This document shows, piece by piece, positions 12,804 through 25,029 of a stretch of 64,000 bases of DNA. The DNA comes from Chlorokybus atmophyticus. Taxonomy: Eukaryota; Streptophyta; Chlorokybophyceae; Chlorokybales; Chlorokybaceae. Position numbers and translations under genes: made by a program. Position 1 is the stretch's first letter. The number at the start of each line of letters is the position of its first letter. The stretch lies in the NCBI GenBank assembly GCA_009103225.1, contig RHPI01000638.1, positions 903,012-967,011 of the forward strand, in the 5' to 3' direction. The notes beneath the pieces were generated by a model. That model was not told the DNA's origin, made no database searches, and worked only from the letters and a program-made list of their open reading frames with translations.

Positions 12804-15003
12804 TTATTGGCGGTACCCTGCAGGCAACGCCACCACATGCTTAAATGGTGTTGGTCTTTGGGGCACTCCTTCAACACCTTCTTCCTCATCATCATCAAAC
12901 TCCAGCAAGTAACTGCGGACAATATGGCCAAGTATGTGAGTACCATCCTGCTAGCCGTCTGAAGACAAGTTTCAGCCAGCATCCAAAGACATGGTCAACT
13001 TACTCGCTTGTCTTGCGCTGGTGTGGTTGTTGTAGGATTCAACACATGAAGACTTTGTTAAGCCAACAATGACATGACGTTTATTGTTGTAGAGGAAAAC
13101 AAACCACAAGCACAAACCTTGGATGGTGGTGAGATGCAGGTGGCTCTATACAGTGTGGTAGTTCCTGGATATACAGCGAGGACTTTTGACCCACGAGGAA
13201 ACTCTGGTCGGCCTGCAATCACCAAAAGAGTCGTTTGCAACAAGGTCACAACTGAAAGTCACGTTCGCTATGCACGAAAAACCATAAACGCCATGGTAGA
13301 TAACCGCTGTGACAGCTTGCAGATAATGAATCTGAGCCCATTGCCTCAATCGCGGCACTCAAGCACTGCGTTACCTGTTGGGTCTGGACACTTGGGCAGT
13401 GCGATAATGGCGCTAGAAGGCAATGCGTATCTGCAAGCAAACAAGCAAGCCGGTCATAAGCAATCACCATGCCATGAGACATGCTGAGGGCCCGCATGGG
13501 TAGCACTCACCGTTTTGGTTCTCCCCCTTCTTCAGCTGGTTCTTCATCAACGACTTCGTACCTGCAATGCACCATGTGTGTCATGCAGGTCAATACTCTC
13601 ATTTGAAGCTGTAAGCTGTGCAATGCTATATACAATGCTGGTCCGCTCGTGCCGGACCTGCGGGTATGAGGATTCAAACCCACAACTGTCACCAATATCC
13701 AGTCGTGCTTCTCAGCGCCATCGCCAGATATACGAGCCGCAACCTGCACAACACAATATGTGGTTTGAGGCACACACCAAATTTTAGTCGCAAATCACTC
13801 CAGCAAAATAAATGCATGAAGCGAAACCTGTTGTGTGGTAGAAACAGCAGCATAGCATGCATCCATACCTGCTCTCCAGGGCGCACGGTTCTAGGTGGGT
13901 CCTTCACATGGTCTCGCCGCTCACCCTCTGTGCGCGGCTTTTTTCGCTTGGTATTATCGCCTGATCGCACTGGAACTGACCCTGGGGGAAGAAGCGCCTC
14001 CAGCTGTGCACAAACACCACAATGACTTGTTGTGAATAAGAAAAGTATGGACCAACACAGCTGCTGCAGATGTAAGATAGCAAGACGCAGCATCTAAGTC
14101 GAGAACACAGTTTGCCATCATGTCGCTGTTCGCCCCTAGGTTGCAACAACAGTGACTTCTAAAGAAAGTCTGATGTAGACACCAACCAAAAAGCAACCCG
14201 TGTGATACCGCTGATGCGTCACAGTGGGCGACACGTGTTGTTTACTACTGTTTACTACTCTGACCTCGGCAGCGCATGATGCAGCTGTGCGCTCAAGAGC
14301 GCGCCCCAAGTCTTGAGCCTCGATGTAGAACTCGCGAAGCCGTATCCACAACTTGTCGCCAAACGTTTGCGCCTTCTCTGGGGCTGTCAGAGCATGCAGC
14401 CAACAATCAGCACTCATTGACTAGCTGAATGGGTGCTGCTTATGTGTGGCAAGTCGTTTCATTCCAACTACAACAGGGCACAGTTTGCCACTTCGTTGAT
14501 TACAGACGCAAGATCAACATGAGTCAATGAAGCCACTGGCTTGCCATTTGTTCACACACTTGCCAAGCATGCCAGCATGCCTTGACAGGTCCTAGACGGC
14601 CATAGCCCAGGGACTTGGAATTCAGGCGCAATTGCGCATTGATAGTGATGTCTTTGAGCACAGCAGCACAGCACAAGTGGCGAGCTGATTGGCGTAGCAC
14701 ACATGTACATTTGGGTTACGACGACCACAGAGCAAACCAACAGTGGGTGCTTAAGATTGCGACACATGGCTGCCTTTCTGTTGTGCAATCCACGCTATAC
14801 CTCTATCTACTACATCGTGCACACTAATGTGCGTTGAATGCCAACCATTCGTACATCGAAGAAGCGCGCTTACGAGTTACGGCAAGCTTGGAATGAAGCT
14901 TGTTGATCTTCCTGTGAACAGCGTCCTGATCTCGCCTAATCCTTTCTACCTCCCGCAGCCTTGCCAGATAGGCGGTGCCGTCCACCAGGAGCTCGCCTTC
15001 CAT
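12804..15003 (-). CDS. SGF29: SGF29 tandem-Tudor subunit of SAGA histone acetyltransferase
   Basis: Multi-exon gene starting at ATG 15003 (MEGELLVDGTAYLARLREVE) with a helical N-terminus, then an exon with KLWIRLREFYIEAQDLG, then LEALLPPGSVPVRSGDNTKR with a basic stretch ending RTVRPGEQ. The tandem Tudor part is spread over the last exons: VQVAARISGDGAEKHDWILV, RYEVVDEEPAEEGG, EFPRGSKVLAVYPGTTTLYR, and YLLEFDDDEEEGVEGVPQRP ending VVALPAGYRQ and TAA at 12804. The VLAVYPGTT and YLLEFDDDEE signatures are those of the SGF29 C-terminal domain, which reads H3K4me2/3 and recruits SAGA. The gene is closest in layout to plant SGF29. The donor at the end of the EPKR exon (13508-13490) includes an 18-mer that reappears at 25011-25028. 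Confidence 0.92.
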
Positions 15004-15954
15004 CCGCCAGCCGAAAGCAAGCAGCAACACGCAAACCAGCCAGCGCCAAGCTAAACAGCGAGCTACGGCCCAGCAGGCCAGTGCAAAAAGCTGCCTCTAC
15101 CGGCTGGCATGAACCAAACCATCATCCATGCGTGCACTGCGCATTTATCTATTGCCGCAGCTCCCTCAACGCCAACTGGAAGTCAGAGTTGATAAGAACT
15201 GAGGAACCCACCGTCGACGGCGACGTCGACAACAACAAGCTCGCCAACGACAACGACTGCACCGCCCAGCTTGCTACTGCTGCTGCTGCTGCTGAATGCA
15301 CCAGTGACGCGCACTGCGGCTTTCAGCTACGACTCCGCTGGCGGGCATCCACCACTCTGCGCGTGCCGCACACGCAGCAAAACAAGCACACAAGTACTGA
15401 AAAGCACACAAGTACGCAAGCGAGTGCAGTATTCCTGTAATGTGTGACAATGAAGGTGATGCGCAGAATGGCATGAGGAGTCTTGCATGCAACGGATCCA
15501 GGGGCAGCATGAAAGTCATTGAAGCAGACCTCAGGCAGCACAACTCTGTGTAGATGTATAGTCGCGTATAAGTTCTAAGCCAGCACTCAGTTGGTGGGAA
15601 GCAGTCACCATTGCCAAAAGGAGAACAAGGGGGAACAGAGGCAACAGCTGCATTTGTAAGTGTGATAGTAACAAGGATGCTCTCCTAGGAACACCGAGCA
15701 CATTCCGATGTCTGCGTTCTTAACACAACAGCATTATGCGAATAGGAAACAGTTAAAATCTAATTAAACTCTAATCAGGAAGAATGTACATCAGAAGTAC
15801 AACCAAACAGAAAAACTAATGCTACAAACGCAGGTCAAGGACAATGCTAGAGTGCATATGGAAACAACCGTTCATGTCGATAAGTACAGCTTATGGCAGG
15901 CAGCAGGATGCGCACAATGCGCACTCGCCATCCATCGGCATTTAACCAACATTC
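15004..15954. other. Intergenic region upstream of SGF29 and downstream of the BSD gene
   Basis: A frame at 14961-15440 (+) stays open but has no recognisable domain and low-complexity CTG/GCA runs (15278-15295). A short direct repeat of CACACAAGTAC occurs near 15389 and 15405. No gene is supported. Confidence 0.4.
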
Positions 15955-18923
15955 CTACTCCCAATCGCCCCAACCCTCATCTTCCTCACCGTCATCGCCT
16001 TGTTTCTTGGCACGGGGGGTTTTCTGCTCAGCAGCAACAGAGGCTTCCTTCTTAGTAGCCACACCAGCAGATTCGGGAGCCGGGCTCTCCTCAGGCGAAC
16101 TCTTCTCATCCGAAGCAACAACACACCACCCGCTCGCACCACTTGCTGCGCTGCCATCGCTCTTGTTGTCATGCAGCTCATCCGTGGCGAACAAGTCATC
16201 GGTGTCGTCATCAACGGCGTGCTCTGCTCCATGTGGTTCAGCCGCGGGTGTTGCAGGGACTTGCTTGGGAGTGGCCAAGGCAGGCTCCACGTCTTCTTTA
16301 TGTACAGCTGGAGCAGGGGACTCAATGGCAGGCTCTTCATCAACAGGAGCTGCTGCATCAGAAATCTCTTCCTCCAGAGTGGTGAATACAGGGTCTGCTT
16401 CAGGCACTGCAACCGGTGACTGCTGCTTAGGAGTCGTCACAGGAGCAGCGGGTTGAGCACTTGGTAGCTCCACAGTGACCTCCGTGGTGAAACCAGGATC
16501 TGCTTCAGGCACTGCAATTGGTGACTGCTGCTTAGGAGTGGCCTCGGCATCAGACAGTTGTGCGTTTGGTAACTCCACAGTAACCTCGGGCTGTGCCACA
16601 GGGGATTCGGGCTTGGAGGCCGGCGCTGAGGTAGTTTCAGGGGTATACACAACTGGGGCAATGCCGGTAGTCTTGGGTCCAACAAGTGTGGCGGATGGAG
16701 ACGGCTCCTCTTGGACGGGCTCAGTCGCAACTTGAGCAGTAGGCTGGCTTGTGGTGTTGAGGTCTTTTGGCAGTTCTTGCGGCTCACCCTCGGCATCATC
16801 CACATCCCAGCTCAGCTCATCCTCTTCAGAGACAGTTGCTCGCTTCATCAACTCATTGCGCGCTTCCTGCGCCTGCTGCAGCTTGTATAACCGATAGAAA
16901 TAGCGCATCCAGAATGTCTCGCGCTCCACAATGAGTGGCACTGCAGACAAACATGGTAAGGCCGAGCGCAACAGCAACAATAAGATGTGGAGTGCACAAT
17001 TCACGAGAAGTGTGCGATGTTGCCAACAAATTGTACCTATGCGAGTCTGAAGCTCTTGCATGAACGCATTGTCTTTCAACACACCCTCAATGTCAGCTTG
17101 CCTGCCAACAGACAGCTGTCAGCCCTTCACACAAGCCTGACATAACGGTGCTAATCAAACTGCGTGCAATTGCGACGACTCAATGATTGCCAATCACGTA
17201 CTTGTCTTCCATGCGGAATGCCTCCTTCCATGCGGCATAATCTGCAGCATCCTCAGGCTCATCGCAGTACGTACTGCTGTCCCGCTGCATGGCACTGACC
17301 TGTTGTCGCGGTAAGTAAGGCGAAGCGCGTAGAATCAGCATTGCATGACAAGGACTTGAATGGATCATTACAGCGCAACATAATGTAACATGCAGACTGG
17401 CTTTATATACCTCAGCATGCATACGGCTGTACTTTCCACTAACGGCGTACACTGGCCTGTCGGGACGGGCAGGGCGAGTTTTCTTTGCCTTGAACTCAGT
17501 CTCCATTGCAACGGCCTCACGTACTTGCTGGAAGATTTCGGTTGTCCTGGCAGCGCAAGTAGTTTAGGACCATGAATGATGCGATTGACCCAGGTATGAA
17601 CCTTGGGGAACAGCACATGCAGTGTGAACATATCTTCCTGTCATGTACGCAAGCCACATATCAACTGCTGCTCACCCTCTAAAGACAGATGAACCAAAAG
17701 TCTCCAACCCTCGCCCCATGGCTTCCACTTGCTCCTGTTGCAATCTTGATTCAGTCAGGAAAAGATTGAGAAAGCATTCATCAAAATTTGTCCTCTTAGG
17801 GCTAATGCTTCTCGTAAGACTTACTCAATCGTAAGACCTTTATCGATCTTAACATCGTGCTAGAACTGTCATGGGACATGGCGAAGTGCAGTGCCAACAA
17901 TTCAGGCATACTGTAGTGCAAGCACCTGAGCAGTGACAGCTTGGTTTTCAAGTATGTTTGGCAGCTGCGGCAGCTTTGTTGATGTTTTCTCCACAACCGA
18001 CTTGCCCTCACGTTGCAGCTCCCGGCCAAACTCAATTATGTCCTTTTGGTACTGAGCAAGCATCTCCTCAGACTGCATATAGCCCACCACAGTTGGTTCA
18101 ATACAACTAGGCAGTTGCAAGCCACAGTGCGCCCAAAGATGGTAGCGCAATTTCTCCTACCTTGTGTTGGGCCTTCACAGTAAGCTCCGTCACTGCCTTC
18201 GCAAGCGTTCCAAAAAGTCTGCAAGCAACCACCGTAATACGATGATTGCAACAGCGATGCTGTATTGGTGAGCTGACTGTTTGAACACGCGTGCACCAAC
18301 AACACAAGTACTGCATCTGTCAAAGTTAGGGAGTAGGACATCGTTCAGCTTGCTTGCCTGCCTGCGCCGATTGCCGGCGGAGTTGGTAACGCCTGCTCAG
18401 CAACAGCCTCGCCTTCAGGTACTGGTACAGACGAAGACGCTCCATCCTTGTCCTAGGATGAACAATAACATTCAAGCATGTATTTTGGCACATATTGGCA
18501 AAGGCACATCATCAAGGAGAGTGCAACCGCTTCACGACCAGAATATCTACAGGAAGTTGAGCAGGCATGATATGGAGGGATGTGACTTGAGTTCGACGAA
18601 CATGTATTGCAACAAGTACATGGATGCAGAATGCGTCTGAAACCCGCCAACAGAATAGACACCAATTTATTAACCTACAATTGACCTTGATGATGTGCCT
18701 ACCATAGTCAGTGAGCTGACAAAATGCACATGACTTGGAGGCATGGCCACACAACCGTCATCTCTCTATTTAGCAAATCTGAACGTTAGGGTGCCTTGTC
18801 TAGTACTGAAACGCACTGTACCTGCTGATTGTCGCTATCAGGCGACTTCTCCTCACGGCGACTTGCATCAGGCACCAAATCTTCACCAAGAATTACGCTC
18901 TGAAAGGAGCGTAAGAAATTCAT
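15955..18923 (-). CDS. BSD-domain protein (BSDC1-like)
   Basis: The start is ATG 18923 (MNFLRSFQSVILGEDLVPDA). Following exons give EGEAVAEQALPTPPAIGAGR, LFGTLAKAVTELTVKAQHK, LAQYQKDIIEFGRELQREG, a region with EAMGRGLETFGSSVF, then METEFKAKKTRPARPDRP. The BSD domain spans two exons: SAMQRDSSTYCDEPEDAADY and FWMRYFYRLYKLQQAQEARN, with the FW..Y(F/Y)Y..YKL signature intact. The long last exon (about 16940-15955) is acidic, Pro/Ala/Ser-rich and disordered, ends EDEGWGDWE, and contains a tandem duplication of about 36 residues (see findings). The plant family with this amphipathic N-terminus plus BSD is poorly characterised; BSD domains occur in TFIIH p62 and synapse-associated proteins. A role cannot be assigned from sequence. 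Confidence 0.87.
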
Positions 18924-20511
18924 CTTCCCACAAGGCACGGAGCCTGCCTAGGCCCAACCGGACCCACACAGCACCTGCACAAAAGTTGCAGCAATCGCCG
19001 TCCGCAAAACCCTGGACACCGAAACCCTAGTACAAGCCCAGTTGCTGACACCGCTCACGGCACTTACGGCCCCAGCCCCACTCCCCACGAGAGTATACAA
19101 TGCTCAAACGCTTGCTGTAGCTACCAACCGGATCCAGACCCCGGCGACAACCACGCGGCGGCCGCCGCCGCCGACACCGCCGCCCCAAACTCTCGCCTGT
19201 CCACGTCAACGCTCAATGCATGACCCTCAATTGACGTCTGACAAGCAGAACGAGTTCAGTGCATTGATGGAATTGCAGCATCGGAAACGGGGTGCCGGAA
19301 TTTGCTGGCTGTTAGCCGTTCCTCGTTAGCCGTTATCCCGCTCCCAACTGTTTGCTCGTTTCGATCCCGGATAATGCCCCTGTAAGAAGGGGGGCAGGGA
19401 CCCAGACGAACCCAGAAAAAGCTCCTCTCGCAGGATCAGCACGGCCGAGGACTCCAGGTCGGCGACGGTATCAACTTTGGCTTGGTTGAAACACTTCTAC
19501 AAGTGAATAAACCGATCGTTTGTGAATCACAGTTGTGGATGAACTGATGATTTGAATCCCGAGCGCGTGCTGACCGTGTGGCGGTTTGCTGCGTGGCCGC
19601 GCTTGGTTGTAAAATAATTATAAGTCGAGAGCAATAATTTGCAAGCATGGCTTGGCTGTCGCATCGCTGTGTGAGCTGAGCAAGCAAGCTGTGCAATGCT
19701 GCATTACCGCCATTGCGACATTGCGTGCCCAGCCAGTGGCGCCGCGGACGGCGGCGTGGGCGGTGTGGTCGGGGTGGTTGGGGTTTGGGCGGGGAGAGCG
19801 GAGGGTGCTGGTTTTCACGTGGAGGGCACAGGTGCAAGCATAGCTGAAAGACTCTTGCCGCTGCGCTGAAGGAAGAGCGGCGCTGTGCTGCGGTAGTGTC
19901 AGCCTGGCCGCCGCCGCCGCCTGCTGGATGACATTGTGAGCAAGGGTCTTGGAGGAAGCGTGGTACGCTGAGTTGGTGCCGGTGCTCGTGAAGCGATCCA
20001 AACTGCAGCTTGGGCCCCATATCATGCATTGAAGAGGTGCTTGCAAGCAATTCTCTGAGTGCGTTTGAGTTTCCCAACGCTTGCTGCTTGACTTGTCACC
20101 AGACAGGCTTACTCGCGTGAGAAGTACAGCATCCAGCATTGTTAGATGAGTGTTGTCACAAACAGTCCATGATACCACAATGACAGACCTGGTTTCGTGT
20201 TTCTTGCGTGCCTTGGTCGTCCAACCAACATTGTAGATTGCACCACATTCACAGTCATTAAATGTGGTGCAAATAGAAATACATCACGTGGTTGCCAACA
20301 GCAGTTGCATGTGACTCTTTGCCTCTGCGTTCCGCCAGCTAGGCATGGTGCACTTGTTTCCTCATGTGCTGTGTGCAAGTGTTAATTCTTTGCTGCACAG
20401 GTCAGAGCGCCTGTGATGTCTTAAGAGGAGCAGGCTGGTGACACACTGTGCGAAGCAGTTGGACAAGACAGAGCTCGCAGCATCCATCAAGCGCTGTTGG
20501 GTAGTGACAAC
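18924..20511. other. Shared upstream region of the BSD and U-box genes
   Basis: Divergent intergenic region of 1.6 kb. GC-rich CCG/GGC stretches lie at 19145-19190 and 19740-19800 on opposite sides of an unremarkable middle part. A 213-codon frame on the minus strand (19436-20077) and a 63-codon frame on the plus strand (19652-19843) overlap each other; neither looks conserved. The GC-rich patches are good candidates for promoters and 5' UTR exons of the two flanking genes. Confidence 0.4.
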
Positions 20512-23500
20512 ATGATAGTGATCTCTGCGTTCGCAACCGTTGAGCCTTCCATCAAAGCGGCATGTGCGTTGATATCCTTGTGTCGAGAGGCTGCGGCTGC
20601 TGCTCGCGCACACCGCAAAGCATGCCACAAGCTGACATCCCGCCTGGACGAGCTGGAACCCCTCTTACGCCATGTAGAAAGACAGGTAAGCAGCAGACAA
20701 CCGAATAAGTGCAATGTGTGCGTCTGTTACACACATGTGCTTTCTACGTGGAGTTGGTTGCATTCCTGAATGGTATGCACCGCCATTGAACTGCGGGTGC
20801 TTGACGTCGGCCTACACAATGTTAAGCTTGTGCGTTGGCGCACAGGCACAAAACATGAAGCTTGGCGATAGCTCTGCTTCGGCAACATTGCAAGTGGTGC
20901 AGCGGTTGACAGAGACCTTGAACGATGCGCGGATGTTGCTCACGCGTTGCAGCACAATGTCACGATTGAAGTTGATTCTTCAGGGAAGGGGTTTAGGTGA
21001 ACGGTTCAGCATCCTATCTGCAGAGATTGATCGCTGCCTGAGCTCCTTCTCACTGTAAGTGATTGATTCCTGAACTTGTATCCAGTATTCAACTGGATTG
21101 CATCTCACAATCGAGGGTTGCTCAGAGTCTTCTTAGTTTCTTGCGGTGCAGGATGATGCTTTGTGCATAACAACACGTTGTGGCCTGCTTTGCAGCTACC
21201 AAACAGCCATTGCCACTGAGACCCTCGCACGTGTGAACTCTCTGCGAAGAAATCTTCAATACGATGTTAAGACAATCGCAGCCGACACAGAAACCATGTC
21301 TGACGGCATGCAGGTAGAAGCAGACATGAAAATGTGTGCTCACAGCCTGAGGGTGATACATTTTGATCATTGCTCCTACAGACACTGCGCATTGTGAAAG
21401 TGGATGTTATGTCAGGCAGCCAGATCCAATGCTTGACGTGAAAACTTGCGTACATTTTTTCTGACTGTGGCAATTGGAACTGCAGGCACAGCTTAGAACT
21501 CTACAAGACAACAGTGGCACGCACGATCGCACTAAGGCGGATGCACAGCGGGTGCTACAGCAGCTTGCCGCAGATACGGGAATGTCCGCTGACAATGTTG
21601 AACAGGAGTGCATGCAAATTCGCCAGGAGCTGCAAGAGTTACGCACGCACAAAAGTCAACAACAAGACCTTTATGATGAACAGGTATCCAACCTGTCCAG
21701 ACTGTGCTGGCTTACGGCTGTCTGCTGCATCCTGAGTACGTTTGGATAGCTAAGCAACTCTGTGCTGGCAGGTTGATGAGTTGTTGACGGCTATGGGACT
21801 GCTCCATACCGATAGTGAGGCATCAACATCTGCAACAACCAATGATCACATAGACGAAGAGCCGCCGTACGACATCTTGTGCCCCATCTGCGTTCACATC
21901 ATGTCGGACCCTGTGGTGCTTTCCGAAAGCGGTCACACTTACGACCGCATGTGCATACAGCGATGGTTTTTTGAAGGCAGGCCAAGCGTGTGTCCGTTGT
22001 CTTGGCTACCTGTAACGAAGTTGGTGTTGGTGCCAGTTGTACCGTTTCGACAACGATGTCTCAGGTGGGCAGAAAGCCACGGCGTGACCCTTCCCCAGGC
22101 CCCGCACGTGGTCGGGTCAAAGTATCCGCTCCCAACCGTGGAAGAAATGATGCCGACTGGTCTTAGCAAAACGGCTAGTGAAGGAGACATCACACAAAGC
22201 AAGCAACGTCAGAGAGTTGACGTTGCCACAGGCCAGAATGGTTCCACGGGCACACCTACACATCACGGTGGCTCAGCTGTGACGGCGAGCCATGGCAGTC
22301 CTTTGACAGAAACTCAGCCATCAGGTGTCAGCAGTAAACGCGAGCTACCTCTGGACATCTCTGAAGAGACGCTTGGAAAGCCAGGTTTGGGGGATTCGTC
22401 TCCAAACAGCCTCAAATGGAGTCCTGATGCAAGGACTGTGTCGCACAGTCCGCAAGCCACTGCAGATGGCTCGTTGGTGCAGCAGAGCAATGGTGTCGTG
22501 TTAAGTCCTCACTTGTTGTCACCCCGGCGTGATCTACCCTCGCAGCAGCATTCCACGAGCAGAACTGGAGGTGTTGTGAAGCGAAGGTCAGCATCGGCGT
22601 CGGGATCCGAGTTCAATGTGCCTCCATCTCTTTTGGGACCCAGACAGGTTGCCGGAGGTTTGCCGCTGTCCAGGGACAGTTCTACTGTGTCCATCCCCCA
22701 GGTTTCAAGCACATTAGCACCCAGCTCGGGTCCTTCAACAGCATCGGTGAGTCACACGGCAGCTGACTCCTCACTGGTTGTTGATAACACAAGGCTTTCT
22801 GGTACTACTGCTAGTCGATCACTCGATGACTACGGTTCTGCGCAAGCAGTAAAGCCAGTTGTTGAACCAGTTGAAGCCCAGCCTACCCGCACAGATGCCA
22901 CAACCTCCCCAGGCTCCTCTCCAGAGAAAACGTCTCAAAGCAGCCCAGCAAGCTCTGCAATGCCTAATGACAGTGATTTGCAGAAGCAAATGGGCACGCC
23001 TACTCCTGCGTTAAACGCTGAAGCCAGCATGCCCAGTGTTGCTGCAGACGTTCTCTTATGGACTCAGCAGCTACCCAGCTGTGGGATCCCGCAATCACAG
23101 CGCTCGCGCACTGTTGCGGACAAAGCGCCCCTGTCTGCATCTGTTGAGCCGCATATGTCTGCAAACCCGCCAACGAGTAGCTCACCTGCGGTTTCATCAG
23201 ACAATGCGCACGCGCCTGACGCGCAACTTGAATCAAGTGAACGTCAACCGCGTATACTGCATGTTGCTGAAAGGGCACGACACAATATGATGAGCGAGGC
23301 TGCTCCAAAGCCCGGACAGCGAATACTCCATCTGTCACCAGAAGCTCGCACCAGGATAGAATCCTCCGCCACAGATGCAACACCTGTGCCTATCATATTT
23401 GACCGTGAGGGCCTCGTCAAAAAGCCACCAAGTCTCGTGGCATCTGCATCTGCATCTGCACCTGCACCTGCACCTGCACCTGCACCTGCACCAGCACCAG

Positions 23501-24909
23501 CACCTGCTCCTGCTCCTGCACCTGCACCTGTCGTTGAACCTACACTTGCCCCTACCCCTACCCCTACCCCTGCCCCTGTACGAGTACCAGCAGTTCCGCC
23601 TTTGTCTCCTCCTCCTGTTGACAGGCCATGCACTGCAGTAACAGTTGCTTCTTCTTCTCCTGAGCCGCAATCTGGCAGCGCACGAAGCAACAGAAGCAGC
23701 TTCAGTTTTGCCGAATTGCCTGATAGCGCCCGATCGCAGTCCAGTAGCATGAGCTTCGGGTTCTTTTCTGAGGTGGACTCGTTCTCTCCGTCTTTGCAAC
23801 AGCTGGCCACCGCAGCGTCTGGGCCGAAACCGTTCCTTCAGGAGTTCAAACTTGAGAGCGCCCGCAAGTTCTACGAGTCCGCGGCTACCACTCCAAACAA
23901 GCACCTTGCGCGTGAGGTTGGCAGCGCGCGTTGGGTCATGGCTGCTGAAGATAGACGTTTGTACTGCGCTGCGTGGGAGAGCCACCTGAGGCGTTGGCGC
24001 TTTGTTGGGTTCCACCAGCACGACGTGTTTAAGGCGCACGAGGAAGGCGTGCGCACAGCCATTGCCATGGAGGGGTTGGTTCTCACTGCGGGCGGGGCCG
24101 TGGTCAAGATGTGGCGCACGGACAACAACCAGCTGGTCGCCTCCTTCACGGAGACAACAACCGTCACGTGCATGGCGCTCATGGACCCGCATCTGGTTGT
24201 GGCTATGGCGGACGGCACGGTCAGCGTGAGAACCCTGGCAAAGTTCCGCACGGACGCTGCGCGCTTCAAGGCGCACGACGGGCGCATCAATGCAATCGTG
24301 GCAATGAAGTCGTGCATCATCACGGGCGATAACATCGGGCTGATACGTGTCTGGCATGGCTCCCAACATTGGCGCAAAGGGCTGAATTACAGGTGAGATT
24401 ATGCCGATTGAACCAAATGTTCTGCAACAACAATGTGGTTTACATGTACTGCACATCAATTGCAATTGAGCAGTTGTGTCCTTTTAACCTTGTATGCGGC
24501 TATCTTATGTGCTCATGACTAACTGATGCATCACATCAGGCGTGCTATGGAGTGCCGAGCACATCACAGTCCAATCGGTGCGCTCGCCGTGAGCGAGTCA
24601 AGGGGGTGGGTCTTTTCCGGCGCGCTCTCGGGCAACGTCAAGGTGTGGCACCTGGCGGGCCTGCAGCCGTTGCAGGCGCTCGACCTCGGCACCAACAACC
24701 CTGTGCGCAGTATGGTCATCGAGCAGGACACGTTGTTTGTTGCGCAGCAGAACGGCCTCATCAAAGCCTGGTCCCTCGAAGACCTCAAGTGCGTTGCCAT
24801 GATTGCTGGACCCATGCTGCTGTTCAACGACGTCGTGTTCGTCTCCTGTGGACGGTCCCTCTACACAGCTGCCGGTACGAGCCTCGTTGCCTGGCAGCAA
24901 CTCCACTAG
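20512..24909 (+). CDS. Helical-bundle / U-box / WD40 E3 ubiquitin ligase, 1229 residues
   Basis: Six exons splice cleanly in frame: 20512-20685, 20846-21054, 21196-21313, 21486-21683, 21772-24392 and 24540-24909. Residues 1-140 form a four-helix bundle (CREAAAAARAHRKACHKL, ARMLLTRCSTMSRLKLIL) like the N-terminal domain of plant U-box proteins and the MLKL/HeLo-type bundle. Residues 150-233 are coiled coil. The U-box is at about 263-340: YDILCPICVHIMSDPVVLSE, then SGHTYDRMCIQRWF. Residues 340-940 are Ser/Pro/Thr-rich and disordered, with an Ala-Pro repeat coded by CACCTG-type hexamers (23448-23530). Residues 950-1229 form WD40 repeats (VVKMWRTD, LIRVWHGS, NVKVWHLAGL, LIKAWSLEDL). It is predicted to bind an E2 through the U-box and a substrate through the propeller. 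The start codon is the first ATG in frame; an upstream TTG is not used. Confidence 0.88.
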
Positions 24910-25008
24910 ACCAACCAACCAAGAGATATTGCTCTCCGTTTGTAGATTGAAGGTGCGTAAAGTGCGCCCAGGTAGAGTAACTGCGTGTGTTCTAGAGCGG
25001 GGGGGGGG

Positions 25009-25029
25009 GGCCCGCATGGGTAGCACTCN
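25009..25029. other. Probable assembly join with ambiguous base
   Basis: A run of G (24999-25010) runs into an 18-bp copy of SGF29 intron sequence (25011-25028, same as 13491-13508), followed by N at 25029 and then an exact copy of LST8 sequence. Three unrelated pieces meeting at an N points to an assembly artefact rather than biology. Confidence 0.7.

Noticed and set aside
13620-13700. tRNA-like B-box (GATTCAAACCC)
   Set aside because: The arms do not pair and the sequence is explained by SGF29 coding and intron sequence on the other strand.
15893-16456. 187-codon plus-strand frame
   Set aside because: Shadow of the disordered C-terminal exon of the BSD gene.
19436-20178. 213-codon and 186-codon minus-strand frames
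   Set aside because: Low-complexity Pro/Arg/His composition, overlapping each other in different frames, no splice support and no recognisable domain.
23335-24465. 376-codon minus-strand frame
   Set aside because: Antisense shadow of the U-box/WD40 coding exon, with Arg/Cys repeats mirroring the Ala-Pro hexamers.
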